64,000 bases of DNA, from the NCBI RefSeq assembly GCF_000264315.1, contig NZ_AJXU01000030.1, forward strand, positions 1 through 64,000, in the 5' to 3' direction. The position numbers and the translations under genes are program-made. Positions 1 to 9,118 of this stretch are shown here, piece after piece. The stretch comes from Rhodanobacter fulvus Jip2 (GTDB lineage: Bacteria > Pseudomonadota > Gammaproteobacteria > Xanthomonadales > Rhodanobacteraceae). The first letter of the stretch is position 1. Each line of letters begins with the position of its first letter. Under the pieces are notes generated by a model that searched no databases, was not told where the DNA came from, and was given only the letters and a program-made list of their open reading frames with translations.

Positions 1-66
1 GTGCCGAAGGCGGATGGGGGGACGCTTTTCGCCATGGCATCCACTTCTCCACCGCCCGTTCCCCGC

Positions 67-2187
67 TCACGCATGCGCATACCGCGCCGCGCCGCCGATC
101 CAGCGTTCGATCAGCTGGCTGGCCTGGCGGGGATGGTCGGTCAGCATGTTCTGGCCGACCTGCTGCACGGCAGGCAGCAGGTGGGCATCGCGCGCCAGGT
201 CGGCAATGCGAAAACTGAGCTGGCCGGTTTGGCGGGTGCCCAGCACTTCACCGGGGCCGCGCAATTCCAGATCCTTCTCGGCGATGCGGAAGCCGTCGTT
301 GCTGTCGCGCATCACCTGCAGGCGCTCGCGCGCCAGTTGCCCCAGCGGCGGTTGATAAAGCAGCACGCAGTTGGAGGCGACGGCGCCGCGACCCACGCGT
401 CCGCGCAACTGGTGCAGTTGCGCCAGGCCCAGGCGCTCGCTGTTCTCGATCACCATGACGCTGGCGTTGGGCACGTCCACACCCACTTCGATCACGGTGG
501 TGGCGACCAGCACGGCGAGCCGGCCGGTCTTGAACGCGTCCATCACCTGCTGTTTTTCCGCCGGCTTCATGCGGCCGTGGATCAGGCCAACGCGGGTTTC
601 ACCGATAGCCGCGGAGAGCTCCGCGTGCGCTACTTCCGCCGCCTGCGCGCGCAGTTGTTCGGATTCCTCGATCAGGGTGCAAACCCAGTACACCTGCCGA
701 CCTTCGGCGCAGGCGGCCTGGACCCGCTCGATCACGTCGAAACGTCTCGCGTTGGAGATGGCGATGGTTTGCACCGGCGTGCGTCCGGGCGGCAGTTCGT
801 CGATCGACGATACGTCGAGATCGGCGTAGGCGCTCATCGCCAAAGTGCGCGGTATCGGCGTGGCGGTGAGCACGAGCTGGTGCGGCACCTGCTCGGTCCC
901 GGGATCGCCCGCGTCGGTCATGCCCTTGTCGCGCAACGCCAGCCGCTGCTGTACGCCGAAGCGGTGCTGCTCGTCGACGATGACCAGACCGAGCCGCGCA
1001 AAACTCACGCCCTCCTGCATCAGCGCGTGCGTACCGACCAGTACCGGGGCGCCCTGCGCCACGCGTTCCAATGCTTGCCGCCGCGCCTTGCCGGCAACCT
1101 TGCCGGCCAGCCATTCCACCTCGATGCCCAGCGGCTGCAGCCATTGCCGGAAATTGCGCAGATGCTGTTCGGCCAGCAGTTCGGTCGGCGCCATCAAGGC
1201 CACCTGGTGACCCGACGCCACCGCGGCCAGCGCCGCCAGCGCCGCCACCACCGTCTTGCCGCTGCCGACGTCACCCTGGACCAGTCGCAGCATCGGCCTG
1301 GTCTGCGCTAGATCCTGCGCCACCTCGGCACTGACGCGTTGCTGCGCCCGTGTCAGCTTGAACGCCAGCGTGGCCAGAAAGCGGCGCTGCAGCGAGCGGT
1401 CCACGACCAGCGCCGGCGCATGCCGCAGGCGCACCGCTTCGCGCATGCGACGCAGGCTCAGATGCTGAGTCAGCAATTCCTCGAACGCCAACCGCTGCTG
1501 CGCCGGATGCCGACCCAACATGAGCTGCGCCAGCGGCGCATCCGGCGGCGGTCGATGCACGTAGAGCAGCGCTTCACGCAGCGAAGTGAGGCCATGCTCG
1601 GCGCACAGTGCGGGCGGGATCAGTTCCAGTTGCGATGCCGGCGGCAGCAGCGCCAGCGCCTTGCCGATCACGCCCGCCAGGCGCTTCTGACCGAGCCCTT
1701 CGGTGGTGGGATAGATCGGACTGAGTACGTCGTCGACGGCAACCGCGTCGTTGCCGTCCAGCCGGCGATATTGCGGATGCACCATTTCCAGCGCGTGGGC
1801 GCCGTGACGTATCTCGCCATAGCAAAGCAGCCGCGTGCCCGGCACCATTTGCTCGGCCTGGGCACGATTGAAATGGAAAAACCGCAGCAACAGCGTGTGT
1901 CCGCTGTCGTCGCCGATCGCCACCTTCAGCTGCGGGCGATAGCGGAAGCCACGCTCGACCGCCTCCACCACCCCTTCGACCTGCGCCCGCTCGCCGGCAC
2001 GCAGGTCGGCCATCGCGGTGACGCGGGTCTTGTCTTCATAGCGCAGTGGCAGGTGGAACCAGAGATCCTGCACCCGCTCCAGCCCCAACCGCGCCAGCAC
2101 TTTCACCAGCGCGGGGCCAACACCGGGCACGGTCGATACCGGCGCAAGACCAGGTTCGGCGGGGGCGGTACGTTGACGGGGAGCCAT
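67..2187 (-). CDS. recG: ATP-dependent DNA helicase RecG
   Basis: RecG remodels stalled replication forks and Holliday junctions in the cytoplasm. The 706-residue product is the usual length for the family. An N-terminal wedge/OB region is followed by the helicase core, with Walker A GDVGSGKT, a DEQH box (VDEQHRFG), and the later motifs TATPIPRT and QLRGRVGRG. The ATG at 2187 gives a start MAPRQRT; 80 bp separate it from the ridA stop. The order recG-ridA-spoT-rpoZ on one strand resembles the enterobacterial rpoZ-spoT-trmH-recG run, so co-transcription is plausible. The first 66 bases of the window, downstream of recG, show no gene I can support. Confidence 0.97.
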   Translation of the reverse strand: MAPRQRTAPAEPGLAPVSTVPGVGPALVKVLARLGLERVQDLWFHLPLRYEDKTRVTAMADLRAGERAQVEGVVEAVERGFRYRPQLKVAIGDDSGHTLLLRFFHFNRAQAEQMVPGTRLLCYGEIRHGAHALEMVHPQYRRLDGNDAVAVDDVLSPIYPTTEGLGQKRLAGVIGKALALLPPASQLELIPPALCAEHGLTSLREALLYVHRPPPDAPLAQLMLGRHPAQQRLAFEELLTQHLSLRRMREAVRLRHAPALVVDRSLQRRFLATLAFKLTRAQQRVSAEVAQDLAQTRPMLRLVQGDVGSGKTVVAALAALAAVASGHQVALMAPTELLAEQHLRNFRQWLQPLGIEVEWLAGKVAGKARRQALERVAQGAPVLVGTHALMQEGVSFARLGLVIVDEQHRFGVQQRLALRDKGMTDAGDPGTEQVPHQLVLTATPIPRTLAMSAYADLDVSSIDELPPGRTPVQTIAISNARRFDVIERVQAACAEGRQVYWVCTLIEESEQLRAQAAEVAHAELSAAIGETRVGLIHGRMKPAEKQQVMDAFKTGRLAVLVATTVIEVGVDVPNASVMVIENSERLGLAQLHQLRGRVGRGAVASNCVLLYQPPLGQLARERLQVMRDSNDGFRIAEKDLELRGPGEVLGTRQTGQLSFRIADLARDAHLLPAVQQVGQNMLTDHPRQASQLIERWIGGAARYAHA

Positions 2188-2267
2188 CTGGCAAGCCTAG
2201 CCGAGGCGGCACATCGCGCGTGGGCGGCCTGCCGGTGCCACGCGTCAGCGCAGGCCCTGGCCGGCGA

Positions 2268-2648
2268 TCAGCCCAGCACCATCACCGCGTCGACTTCCAC
2301 CTGCGCCGCCTTGGGCAGCGCCGAAACCTCGATGGTGGAACGTGCCGGATACGGCTGCTGGAAATACTCGGCCATCACCGCGTTGACGGCAGCGAAATTC
2401 GCCAGGTCGGTGACGTAGATGCCCACCCGCACGATCTGCGACAGGGAACCGCCAGCGGCCTTCGCCACCGCGACCAGGTTGTCGAACACGCGTCGCGTCT
2501 GCGCGGTAATGTCGCCCTCGACCAGCGCGCCGGTAGCCGGATCGAGCGGAATCTGGCCGGAAAAATACACGGTGCTGCCGGCACGCACGGCCTGCGAATA
2601 CGGGCCGATGGCGGCGGGCGCGTCGGTGGTGGCGATGACGTTGGGCAT
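2268..2648 (-). CDS. ridA: RidA-family enamine/imine deaminase
   Basis: RidA hydrolyses reactive enamines such as 2-aminoacrylate released by PLP-dependent enzymes, which protects other PLP enzymes. The 126-residue product matches the family (about 128). It has the early PYSQAV segment, and the conserved arginine in [12 protein letters not shown] that binds the substrate carboxylate in RidA. A longer upstream reading frame exists, but the ATG at 2648 gives the canonical N-terminus [11 protein letters not shown]. It lies between spoT and recG, as in many gammaproteobacteria. The inverted repeat at 2678-2754 lies just upstream, between this gene and spoT. Confidence 0.95.
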   Translation of the reverse strand: MPNVIATTDAPAAIGPYSQAVRAGSTVYFSGQIPLDPATGALVEGDITAQTRRVFDNLVAVAKAAGGSLSQIVRVGIYVTDLANFAAVNAVMAEYFQQPYPARSTIEVSALPKAAQVEVDAVMVLG

Positions 2649-2677
2649 GAGAAACCTCGAAGGGGGAAACGCTTGAT

Positions 2678-2754
2678 TGTAGGAGCGCACCCTGTGCGCG
2701 AAAAGGCCGGACGTGATCGCCCGCGGGTTTTCGCGCACAAGGTGCGCTGCTACA
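2678..2754. repeat. Long inverted repeat containing the spoT stop codon
   Basis: Two 27-bp arms (2678-2704 and 2728-2754) are inverted copies of the unit starting TGTAGGAGCGCACC, with two mismatches, separated by 23 bp. The TAG stop of spoT (2752-2750) falls inside the right arm. Units of the 'GTAGGAGCGCACC' type are widespread intergenic palindromes in Pseudomonas and Xanthomonadales (family knowledge). The transcript would fold into a long hairpin between spoT and ridA, and could act as an attenuator or a 3'-end stabiliser. That role is inference. Confidence 0.85.
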
Positions 2755-4918
2755 GGGGATACCGGTAAACGCCGCTGACCACGCCGGTGCGACGCACGCG
2801 ACGGATCACGTCGGCCAGATGCTTGCGGCTTCTCACTTCGATCGCGAACACCAGGGTGGCGGCGGCGGCATCGCGCTCGACGTATTCCACGTTTTCGATA
2901 TTGGAATCGGCCGCAGCGATGGCTGCCGCGATGGTGGCCAGCACGCCGGTGCGGTTGATCACCTCGATGCGAAGTTCGGCGCGGTAATCCCCCTGCACGT
3001 CGCGGTCCCACTCGATCGCCACGCAACGCTCGGGCGACTTGCGCAACTCGACCACGTTCGGGCATTCCTCGCGATGCACCACGATGCCCTTGCCGGAGGA
3101 GAGGTAACCGATGATGTCATCGCCAGGCAGCGGGTGGCAGCAATTGGCGAAGCTCAGCACGCCACGTTCGGCGCCGGTGATGCGGATGTTCTCGTGCGCG
3201 TGCAGCACCGTGGGCAGTGCCTCGCCCTTGCGCTTGCCGCGCAACTTCAGCAGCTGGCCGGCCACCACGTCGGGCATGCGGTTGCCCAGCGCGATATCCG
3301 ACAGCAACTCCTCCAAGCGCTTCAGCTTGGACGTTTCCAGGAAGCGGTCGAGCACGGTGGCGGTGATGTCGTCCAGGCTGCTGCCGCGCGCATCGAGCGC
3401 ACGGTCGAGCATGCGGTGGCCGAAATCCACCGCGTCCTCGTGCTGCAGGTGCTTCAGGTACTGGCGGATCGCGGTGCGCGCCTTGCCGGTCACCACCGAC
3501 TCCAGCCAGGCCGGATTGGGCAAGGCCGATGGCGCGGTGATGATTTCCACCAGCTGGCCGGACTCCAGCCGCGCGCGCAGCGGCAGCAGTTTCTTGTCCA
3601 CCCGCGCGGCCACGGCGTGATCGCCCACATCGGTATGTACGGCGTAGGCGAAATCCAGCGCGGTGGCGTTGCGCGGCAGCGACAGGATGTCGCCGCGCGG
3701 CGTGAACAGATACACCTCGTCGGGGAACAGGTCGATCTTGACGTTCTCGATGAACTCCGACGACGAGGTGGTGTTCATCTGGCTGTCGGCCAGCGACGAA
3801 AGCCACTCGCGCGCCCGCGCCTGCGCACTGTTGGCGGGGCTGCTTTCGGTCTTGTAGGCCCAGTGCGCGGCCACGCCGCTTTCGGCGAACGAGTCCATCT
3901 CGGCGGTGCGCAACTGCACTTCGATCGGCGCACCGAACGGTCCCAACAGCACGGTGTGCAGCGACTGGTAGCCGTTGGCCTTGGGGATCGCGATGAAATC
4001 CTTGAAGCGCCGGTCGACCGGCTTGTACAGCGCGTGCACCACGCCCAGCGCCATGTAACAGCTCATCACGCTGTCGGTGATGACGCGGAAGCCGTAGACG
4101 TCCATCAGCTGCGCGAAGCTCTTGTGCTCGTTGCGCATCTTCGAATAGATGCTCCAAGGCGACTTGATCCGCCCCACCACGCGCACGGTGAGGTGATCGG
4201 AAGCCAGCCGCGCGGCCAGTGCCGATTCGATCTTGCCCATCGCTTCGCGGCGGTTGCCCAGCGCGGCGCGGATGCGCTCGCGGATCACCCGGTAGCGGTC
4301 GGGATACAGCGTGCGGAAACCCAGGTCCTGCAGTTCGGCCTTGAACTTGTTCATGCCCAGCCGTTGGGCAATGGGCGCGTAGATCTCCAGCGTTTCGCGC
4401 GCGATGCGGCGGCGCGAAGCGGAGTCCTTGGCGCCCAGCGTGCGCATGTTGTGCAGGCGGTCGGCCAGCTTGATCAGGATCACGCGCAGGTCTCGCGCCA
4501 TCGCCAGCAGCATCTTGCGGAAGCTTTCCGCATCGGCTTCCTGGCGGCTGCCGAAACGCATCTTGTCGAGCTTGGTGACGCCGTCGACCAGCTCGGCCAC
4601 TTCCTCGCCGAATTCACCGGCCAGCGCTTCGCGGCTGAGCTCGGTGTCCTCCAGCGTGTCGTGCAGGATCGCCGCGATGATGGTTTCGGTGTCCAGCCCC
4701 AGCTCGGCCAGGATGCCGGCTACCGCCACCGGATGGGTGATATAGGGCTCGCCGCTCTTGCGTGACTGGCCCTCGTGCGCCTTGGCGCCGATGCGGAACG
4801 CCTGCAGCACACGCTCGACTTGCGCCTCTGGCAGGTAGGCAATGCGCTCCTTCAGCGCCAGTACGTAAGGCGGCAACGTGGACACATCCACATTGTCGCG
4901 ATCGCCCAGCGCGGTCAT
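2750..4918 (-). CDS. spoT: Bifunctional (p)ppGpp synthetase/hydrolase SpoT
   Basis: SpoT makes and degrades the stringent-response alarmone (p)ppGpp. From the ATG at 4918 the protein has 722 residues, the usual size. It starts with an HD hydrolase domain (ITHPV, HDTLEDT) and continues with a RelA/SpoT nucleotidyltransferase region ([19 protein letters not shown]). A TGS domain ([15 protein letters not shown]) and a C-terminal ACT domain complete it. An in-frame ATG at 4984 would add 22 Arg/Pro-rich residues with no family resemblance, so I prefer 4918, though neither start has a strong ribosome-binding site. It lies downstream of rpoZ on the same strand. Its stop codon is supplied by an inverted repeat. 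Confidence 0.96.
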   Translation of the reverse strand: MTALGDRDNVDVSTLPPYVLALKERIAYLPEAQVERVLQAFRIGAKAHEGQSRKSGEPYITHPVAVAGILAELGLDTETIIAAILHDTLEDTELSREALAGEFGEEVAELVDGVTKLDKMRFGSRQEADAESFRKMLLAMARDLRVILIKLADRLHNMRTLGAKDSASRRRIARETLEIYAPIAQRLGMNKFKAELQDLGFRTLYPDRYRVIRERIRAALGNRREAMGKIESALAARLASDHLTVRVVGRIKSPWSIYSKMRNEHKSFAQLMDVYGFRVITDSVMSCYMALGVVHALYKPVDRRFKDFIAIPKANGYQSLHTVLLGPFGAPIEVQLRTAEMDSFAESGVAAHWAYKTESSPANSAQARAREWLSSLADSQMNTTSSSEFIENVKIDLFPDEVYLFTPRGDILSLPRNATALDFAYAVHTDVGDHAVAARVDKKLLPLRARLESGQLVEIITAPSALPNPAWLESVVTGKARTAIRQYLKHLQHEDAVDFGHRMLDRALDARGSSLDDITATVLDRFLETSKLKRLEELLSDIALGNRMPDVVAGQLLKLRGKRKGEALPTVLHAHENIRITGAERGVLSFANCCHPLPGDDIIGYLSSGKGIVVHREECPNVVELRKSPERCVAIEWDRDVQGDYRAELRIEVINRTGVLATIAAAIAAADSNIENVEYVERDAAAATLVFAIEVRSRKHLADVIRRVRRTGVVSGVYRYPL

Positions 4919-5053
4919 TGCCTGTGGCGCCGGATCAGGCGCCAGCCTCGCACGGGCGCGAGGCCATGTCGGTGGCCATGCCACGCGCGGCCTTCAACGA
5001 ACCAGCGATGCTGGTCCGGCAGGCTGCCTTCGCGTGATGGCCATCGAGGATCA

Positions 5054-5344
5054 TCAGTCTTCCCCGCCCTTGGAAAGGTCGTCGTCCACCTCGGCCGCGG
5101 CCCACTCCAGCGCTTCGCGCTCGGCGCGCTCGCGCTCGCTCTTGTCGATCTCGTCGATCGTGGCCTGGTCGATGCGGCGGTCGGCGATCTCGCGCAGCGC
5201 CAGCACGGTCGGCTTGTCGTGACCGGGGTTGACCGCCGGTTCGGCGCCCTTTTCCAGCTGACGGGCGCGCTTGGTCGCCATCAACACCAGCTCGAATCGG
5301 TTGTCGACTACCTCAAGGCAGTCTTCCACGGTAATGCGTGCCAT
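5054..5344 (-). CDS. rpoZ: RNA polymerase omega subunit
   Basis: The 96-residue omega subunit helps assemble RNA polymerase by chaperoning beta prime, and takes part in one ppGpp-binding site. The N-terminus [20 protein letters not shown] and the following MATKRARQL segment are diagnostic. The C-terminus is acidic. It precedes spoT, as in E. coli, but gmk, normally directly upstream, is about 4.7 kb away on the far side of the mla genes. The 205 bp between its start and the divergent mlaA must hold both promoters. I see no box good enough to call. Confidence 0.97.
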   Translation of the reverse strand: MARITVEDCLEVVDNRFELVLMATKRARQLEKGAEPAVNPGHDKPTVLALREIADRRIDQATIDEIDKSERERAEREALEWAAAEVDDDLSKGGED

Positions 5345-5549
5345 TGCTAAATCCTTAGAGAAAAAAATGACTTATCTGACCGAGCAGTGTAGGGCAGCAC
5401 GGGCGTGACTGGCAATGCGCGCACCATGTATCCTGTCGGGCGCTATCGCCGCGCGCGACCCTACGCACCGCCGCCCGGAAAACCGCGCAAAATACAAGAC
5501 TCTGCAGTACACTTATGCGCTCTCCTACCCCGTGAGCCCGGGCTCCCTC

Positions 5550-6377
5550 ATGCCTTCCCTGCTTCAATCCCCTCGATTGCGCTGGTTCGCGACGCTGATT
5601 GCCGTGGCGTTGCTGACCGGCTGCACGATTGCCAAGCCACGTACCGACGATCCGCTGGAAAAGTACAACCGCAAGGCCTACCAGTTCAACGATGCGGTGG
5701 ACCAGGCCGTGATCCGCCCGGTTGCCGCGGGCTACCGCAAGATCACCAACCCGCCCGTCCGCCGCTCGGTCAGCGATTTCTTCACCAATATCCGCATGCC
5801 GATCACGGTGGCCAACGACTTGTTGCAGGCGCGTCCGAAGCAGGCGCTGCAGAGCACCGGCCGGTTCCTGGTCAACCTGACCCTGGGCATGGGCGGCTTC
5901 CTGGACCCGGCCAGCAAGTTCGGCATTCCGCTGGAAGACAACGATTTTGGCGTGACGCTGGCGCGCTGGGGCTTGCCCGATGGCGATTACCTGGTGCTGC
6001 CGTTGCTGGGGCCGTCGACGGTGCGTGACATGTGGCGCATGCCGGTGGACAGCTATTTCTTCGATCCACTGAGCCTGTACGCCGACAACCACCATTACAA
6101 CGGACTGCAGTACCTGCCGCAGGCGATTTACCTGATCACGCTGCGCTCGCGGGCGATCGACGCGGAAAATTTCCTGAAGTCGGCCTACGACCCCTACGTT
6201 TTCATGCGCGACGCCTACCGCCAGCAGCGCTTGTACCGGATCTACGACGGCAGCCCGCCCGCCGCGGTCATCCAGCAGATGCAGGGCCTGGACGACGACA
6301 ATTTCGACCCCGAGGAATTGCTCGACCAGCAGCATCAGTGGGAAAAAGCACACCCGAAGCAGGCCACGCAGCAGTAG
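5550..6377 (+). CDS. mlaA: Outer-membrane lipoprotein MlaA (VacJ)
   Basis: MlaA sits with porins in the outer membrane and removes misplaced phospholipids from the outer leaflet, passing them to periplasmic MlaC. The 275-residue product starts at ATG 5550 with a lipoprotein signal peptide whose lipobox is LLTGC (Cys25). The VacJ body follows (DPLEKYNRKAYQFND, NFLVNLTLGMGGFLDPAS-like segments). An upstream in-frame start would add residues before the signal peptide and is unlikely. It is separate from, and convergent with, the mlaFEDCB operon, with a perfect hairpin between them. Confidence 0.95.
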   Translation: MPSLLQSPRLRWFATLIAVALLTGCTIAKPRTDDPLEKYNRKAYQFNDAVDQAVIRPVAAGYRKITNPPVRRSVSDFFTNIRMPITVANDLLQARPKQALQSTGRFLVNLTLGMGGFLDPASKFGIPLEDNDFGVTLARWGLPDGDYLVLPLLGPSTVRDMWRMPVDSYFFDPLSLYADNHHYNGLQYLPQAIYLITLRSRAIDAENFLKSAYDPYVFMRDAYRQQRLYRIYDGSPPAAVIQQMQGLDDDNFDPEELLDQQHQWEKAHPKQATQQ

Positions 6378-6392
6378 CGTGCGTCACCGCAG

Positions 6393-6426
6393 AACGACGA
6401 AGGGGCCCTGCGGCCCCTTCGTCGTT
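6393..6426. terminator. Bidirectional hairpin terminator between mlaA and mlaB
   Basis: A perfect 15-bp stem (6393-6407 with 6412-6426) and a CTGC loop lies between the convergent ends of mlaA and mlaB. The arms start with AACGACGAAGGGG and end in CCCCTTCGTCGTT. A T-rich tract (TTTC) follows on the plus side. Position and symmetry suit termination from both directions. Confidence 0.8.
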
Positions 6427-6447
6427 TCAGTCTTTGCGCATCGCCAA

Positions 6448-6747
6448 TCAGGCGATCAACTGATCCACTTCGCACACCGTTGCCAGCGCCTGCATGCCCG
6501 GCGGCATGCGCACGACGCGCAGCGTTTTACCGGGCAAGGCCGCAACCGCCAGCACGCAAGCCAGGCCCGCGCTGTCGCTGTGCTGCACCTCACCCAGATC
6601 GAGCCGGTCGAAGCTGCCGGCGGCCAAAGCCGCCTTGATGGCCTGCATTGCCGCCGCGGCGGTGCTGAAGCTCAGCACGCCGCTCACGCCCAGCGTGCCC
6701 GGCTCCGTCGTGGCGACTTGAAACGCTGGCGCAGCGGGCTCGGTCAC
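6448..6747 (-). CDS. mlaB: STAS-domain protein MlaB
   Basis: MlaB is the cytoplasmic STAS subunit that stabilises and activates the MlaFE transporter. This 99-residue protein has the STAS core with the conserved Ser in HSDSAGLACVL. Its ATG overlaps the mlaC stop by four bases (ATGA), so it is translationally coupled as the last gene of mlaFEDCB. The length matches the family. Confidence 0.92.
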   Translation of the reverse strand: MTEPAAPAFQVATTEPGTLGVSGVLSFSTAAAAMQAIKAALAAGSFDRLDLGEVQHSDSAGLACVLAVAALPGKTLRVVRMPPGMQALATVCEVDQLIA

Positions 6748-7415
6748 GAGGCGTCCTTGTTGTCCTTGGCCATCGTGTCCAGCGCTTTCTCGCCCTGGCT
6801 TTCCAGGTTGCTGATCAACTGCTCGATGCCGACCTTGCGGATTTCCGCATCGACCTGGTTGCGGTAATTGGTGACATAGGAAATGCCTTCGATGATCACG
6901 TCGTACGCTTTCCAGTCGCCACTGCGGCCCTTGCGGAAGGCGTAGTCGATCGACACCAGCTTGCCGTCGTCCAGCACCACCTGCGTGCGCACCACGGTGC
7001 GCTTGTCGTTGAGCGAGCCGTTGAACGGCAGCACCTTGACCCGGCCGCGGGTGTAGTTCAGCAGGCCTTCGGCGTAGCGATGGGTGATCGAGTTGTAGAA
7101 CGCCTTGGCGAAGCGCTCGCGCTGCTGCGGCGTCGCCTCCCGCGCGTGCCGGCCCAGCACCAGGATCGATGCGTAGTCCAGGTCGAAGTGCGGCAGGAAG
7201 ACTTCATCGATGACGCTGATGAGTTTTTCCTGGTTCTGCTTCAGCTCGTCGCGGTGGCCTTCGATGGCGCTGGCCAACTGATCGGCGATCGTCTGCACGA
7301 CCTGCACCGGGGTCTGCTGGGTGGCGGCCGCCGCCGGGGCGTCCTGGGCAAAGGCCGGCGCGGTGACGACGACACCGAAGGTGATGGCAGTGGCTAGAGC
7401 CAGTTTGCGCAACAT
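6744..7415 (-). CDS. mlaC: Periplasmic phospholipid-binding protein MlaC
   Basis: MlaC shuttles phospholipids across the periplasm between the MlaA complex and MlaFEDB. The 223-residue precursor has a clear Sec signal peptide ending AFA before QDAPAAAAT. A typical MlaC fold follows (DFDYASIVLGRH-like segment with LGRHAREATPQQRERF, and FNGSLNDKRTVVRTQV). It lies between mlaD (49 bp upstream) and mlaB (4-bp overlap). Confidence 0.94.
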   Translation of the reverse strand: MLRKLALATAITFGVVVTAPAFAQDAPAAAATQQTPVQVVQTIADQLASAIEGHRDELKQNQEKLISVIDEVFLPHFDLDYASILVLGRHAREATPQQRERFAKAFYNSITHRYAEGLLNYTRGRVKVLPFNGSLNDKRTVVRTQVVLDDGKLVSIDYAFRKGRSGDWKAYDVIIEGISYVTNYRNQVDAEIRKVGIEQLISNLESQGEKALDTMAKDNKDAS

Positions 7416-7464
7416 GGGGTTTCCTTGTTGGGGGCCGGCCGGATCGGCAGGCGGGGAGACGGGA

Positions 7465-8307
7465 TCACTTTTCGCTGGCTGGCTTCTTGTCGCTGGAGCC
7501 GTTCACCAGGAACTTCCCGATCAGATCCTCCAGTTGCATCGCGGACTGGGTCAGGATCATCTCGTCCCCATCCTTGAGCGTGTCGGGCGAGCCGCCGGGC
7601 TGGATCGCAACATACTGTGTGCCGATCAAACCGCTGGTGAATACCGCGGCGGCCGAATCGTCCGGAATCGCGTTGTAGCGCTTGTCGATCGCCAGCACCA
7701 CGCGGGCGTTCAACTGCACCGGGTCGGCGTTCACCGATTGCACGCTGCCGATCACCACACCGGCCATCTTCACCGGTGCGCCGGCGGACAGCGTGCCGAC
7801 GTTGGTGAAGTTCGCCTTCACCGTATAGCTGCCGCCCACGTTGTCGACCACGCCGCCGGCGCCGAAGAACTTGCCCAGCATCTCTTCCAGCGGCTGGGTG
7901 GACTTGGTTCGCGCCAGCGAGCCGCCGTCGGCCACGATCTGTTTGGCGCTGCCGTATTCAATGCCGACGTACTGGTCGCCGAGCAGGCCGCTGGTGAAGA
8001 TGGTGGCCACCGAATCCTGCGGGATGTGGTCGTAGTGCTTGTCGATCGAAAGCGTCACATCGGCCACGTCGTGGTCGGGTTTCAGGGTGATCGACTGCAC
8101 TTGGCCGACCCGCACGCCGGCGATCTTCACCGGGGCGCGCTCCTTCAGCTGGCCGATGTTGGTGAACTGCGCCTGCAGCGTGTAGCTGTCGCCCTGGCGG
8201 ACATTGGCCACCGAGCTGGTTTGGGTGGCCAGGTAGGCCAGCGCCGCAAAGCCGAGCACGATGAACAGGCCGGTGCCGACGGCATAGGAACTTCTCGGTT
8301 GGCTCAC
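7465..8307 (-). CDS. mlaD: MlaD with two tandem MCE domains
   Basis: MlaD is the inner-membrane-anchored MCE ring protein of the Mla transporter. One transmembrane helix (about residues 11-29) is followed by an MCE domain at about 42-120 and a second at about 161-238. Each domain is followed by a similar helix: TKSTQPLEEMLGKFF at 134-148 and TQSAMQLEDLIGKFL at 253-267. Shared core motifs are TNIGQLKERAPVKIAGV versus TNVGTLSAGAPVKMAGV, and IFTSGLLGDQYVGI versus VFTSGLIGTQYVAI. At 280 residues it is about 100 longer than E. coli MlaD (183, one domain). A hexamer would form a stacked double ring (inference by analogy with PqiB/YebT). Confidence 0.93.
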   Translation of the reverse strand: MSQPRSSYAVGTGLFIVLGFAALAYLATQTSSVANVRQGDSYTLQAQFTNIGQLKERAPVKIAGVRVGQVQSITLKPDHDVADVTLSIDKHYDHIPQDSVATIFTSGLLGDQYVGIEYGSAKQIVADGGSLARTKSTQPLEEMLGKFFGAGGVVDNVGGSYTVKANFTNVGTLSAGAPVKMAGVVIGSVQSVNADPVQLNARVVLAIDKRYNAIPDDSAAAVFTSGLIGTQYVAIQPGGSPDTLKDGDEMILTQSAMQLEDLIGKFLVNGSSDKKPASEK

Positions 8308-8341
8308 GGCAGAATCCTCGGAAAACGATAAGTCATGGCAG

Positions 8342-9118
8342 TCACATCAGGAAGGCGGTAAGCACGAAATCCAGCGCCAGAATCGCGATGGACGAAGCGA
8401 CCACGGTGCGCGTGGTGGCATACGCCACGCCCTCGCTGGTCGGTGGCGTGGTGAAGCCCTGGAACACCGCGATCAGCGACACCACCGCGCCGAACGCCAG
8501 GCTCTTCAGCAGCACGCCATTGACGATGTCGGTGCGCACGTCGACCACCGCGGTCATGTTGGACCAGAACGTGCCGTTGTCGATGCCCAGCCAGGTCACG
8601 CCGACCAGGTGACCGCCAAACACCGCCATCGCGCAGAACACGCAGCACAGCAGCGGCATCGCGATCAGCCCGGCCAGGAAGCGCGGCGTGGCGACGTAGG
8701 CGATCGGGTCCACCGCCATCATCTCCATCGCGGAGATCTGGTCGGTGGCGCGCATCAGGCCGATCTCGGCGGTGATCGCGGTGCCGGCGCGACCGGCAAA
8801 CAGCAGCGCGGTGACCACCGGACCGAGTTCACGGTAAACGGAAAGCGCCACCACCATGCCGCTGGCCGAGGTGCCGCCGAAGATCGACAGCACGTGATAC
8901 AGCTGCAGCATCAGCACCATGCCGACAAACAGACCGCAGACCATGATGATGGTCAGGCTCATCGCGCCGACGAACCACAACTGGCGCGTGGTCTCGCGCA
9001 GGTAGCGGAAACTGCGCGGGATCGCCGCCAGCAGGGTCAGCAGGAATAGGCCGCAAAGACCGATCTGCGCCAGCGACTGGGTTACCACGTTGGTGCGTAG
9101 CGGCTCGCGCGCGCTCAT
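8342..9118 (-). CDS. mlaE: Mla ABC transporter permease MlaE
   Basis: MlaE is the inner-membrane permease of the phospholipid ABC transporter. The 258-residue protein has several hydrophobic segments and the family motif RELGPVVTALLFAGRAGTAITAEIG (given here as positions about 91-115). I chose the ATG at 9118 because it overlaps the mlaF stop (ATGA) and gives MSAREPLRTNVV. The longer frame to 9220 lies inside mlaF and does not resemble the family. mlaD starts 34 bp downstream. Confidence 0.95.
   Translation of the reverse strand: MSAREPLRTNVVTQSLAQIGLCGLFLLTLLAAIPRSFRYLRETTRQLWFVGAMSLTIIMVCGLFVGMVLMLQLYHVLSIFGGTSASGMVVALSVYRELGPVVTALLFAGRAGTAITAEIGLMRATDQISAMEMMAVDPIAYVATPRFLAGLIAMPLLCCVFCAMAVFGGHLVGVTWLGIDNGTFWSNMTAVVDVRTDIVNGVLLKSLAFGAVVSLIAVFQGFTTPPTSEGVAYATTRTVVASSIAILALDFVLTAFLM

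Noticed and set aside
1-1311. 436-aa plus-strand frame opposite recG
   Set aside because: It is antisense to a well-conserved gene, His/Gln/Arg-rich, with no recognisable domain. Long antisense frames are expected at this GC content.
2819-4765. 648-aa plus-strand frame opposite spoT
   Set aside because: Mirror frame of spoT codons; the composition is typical of shadow frames and no family is recognisable.
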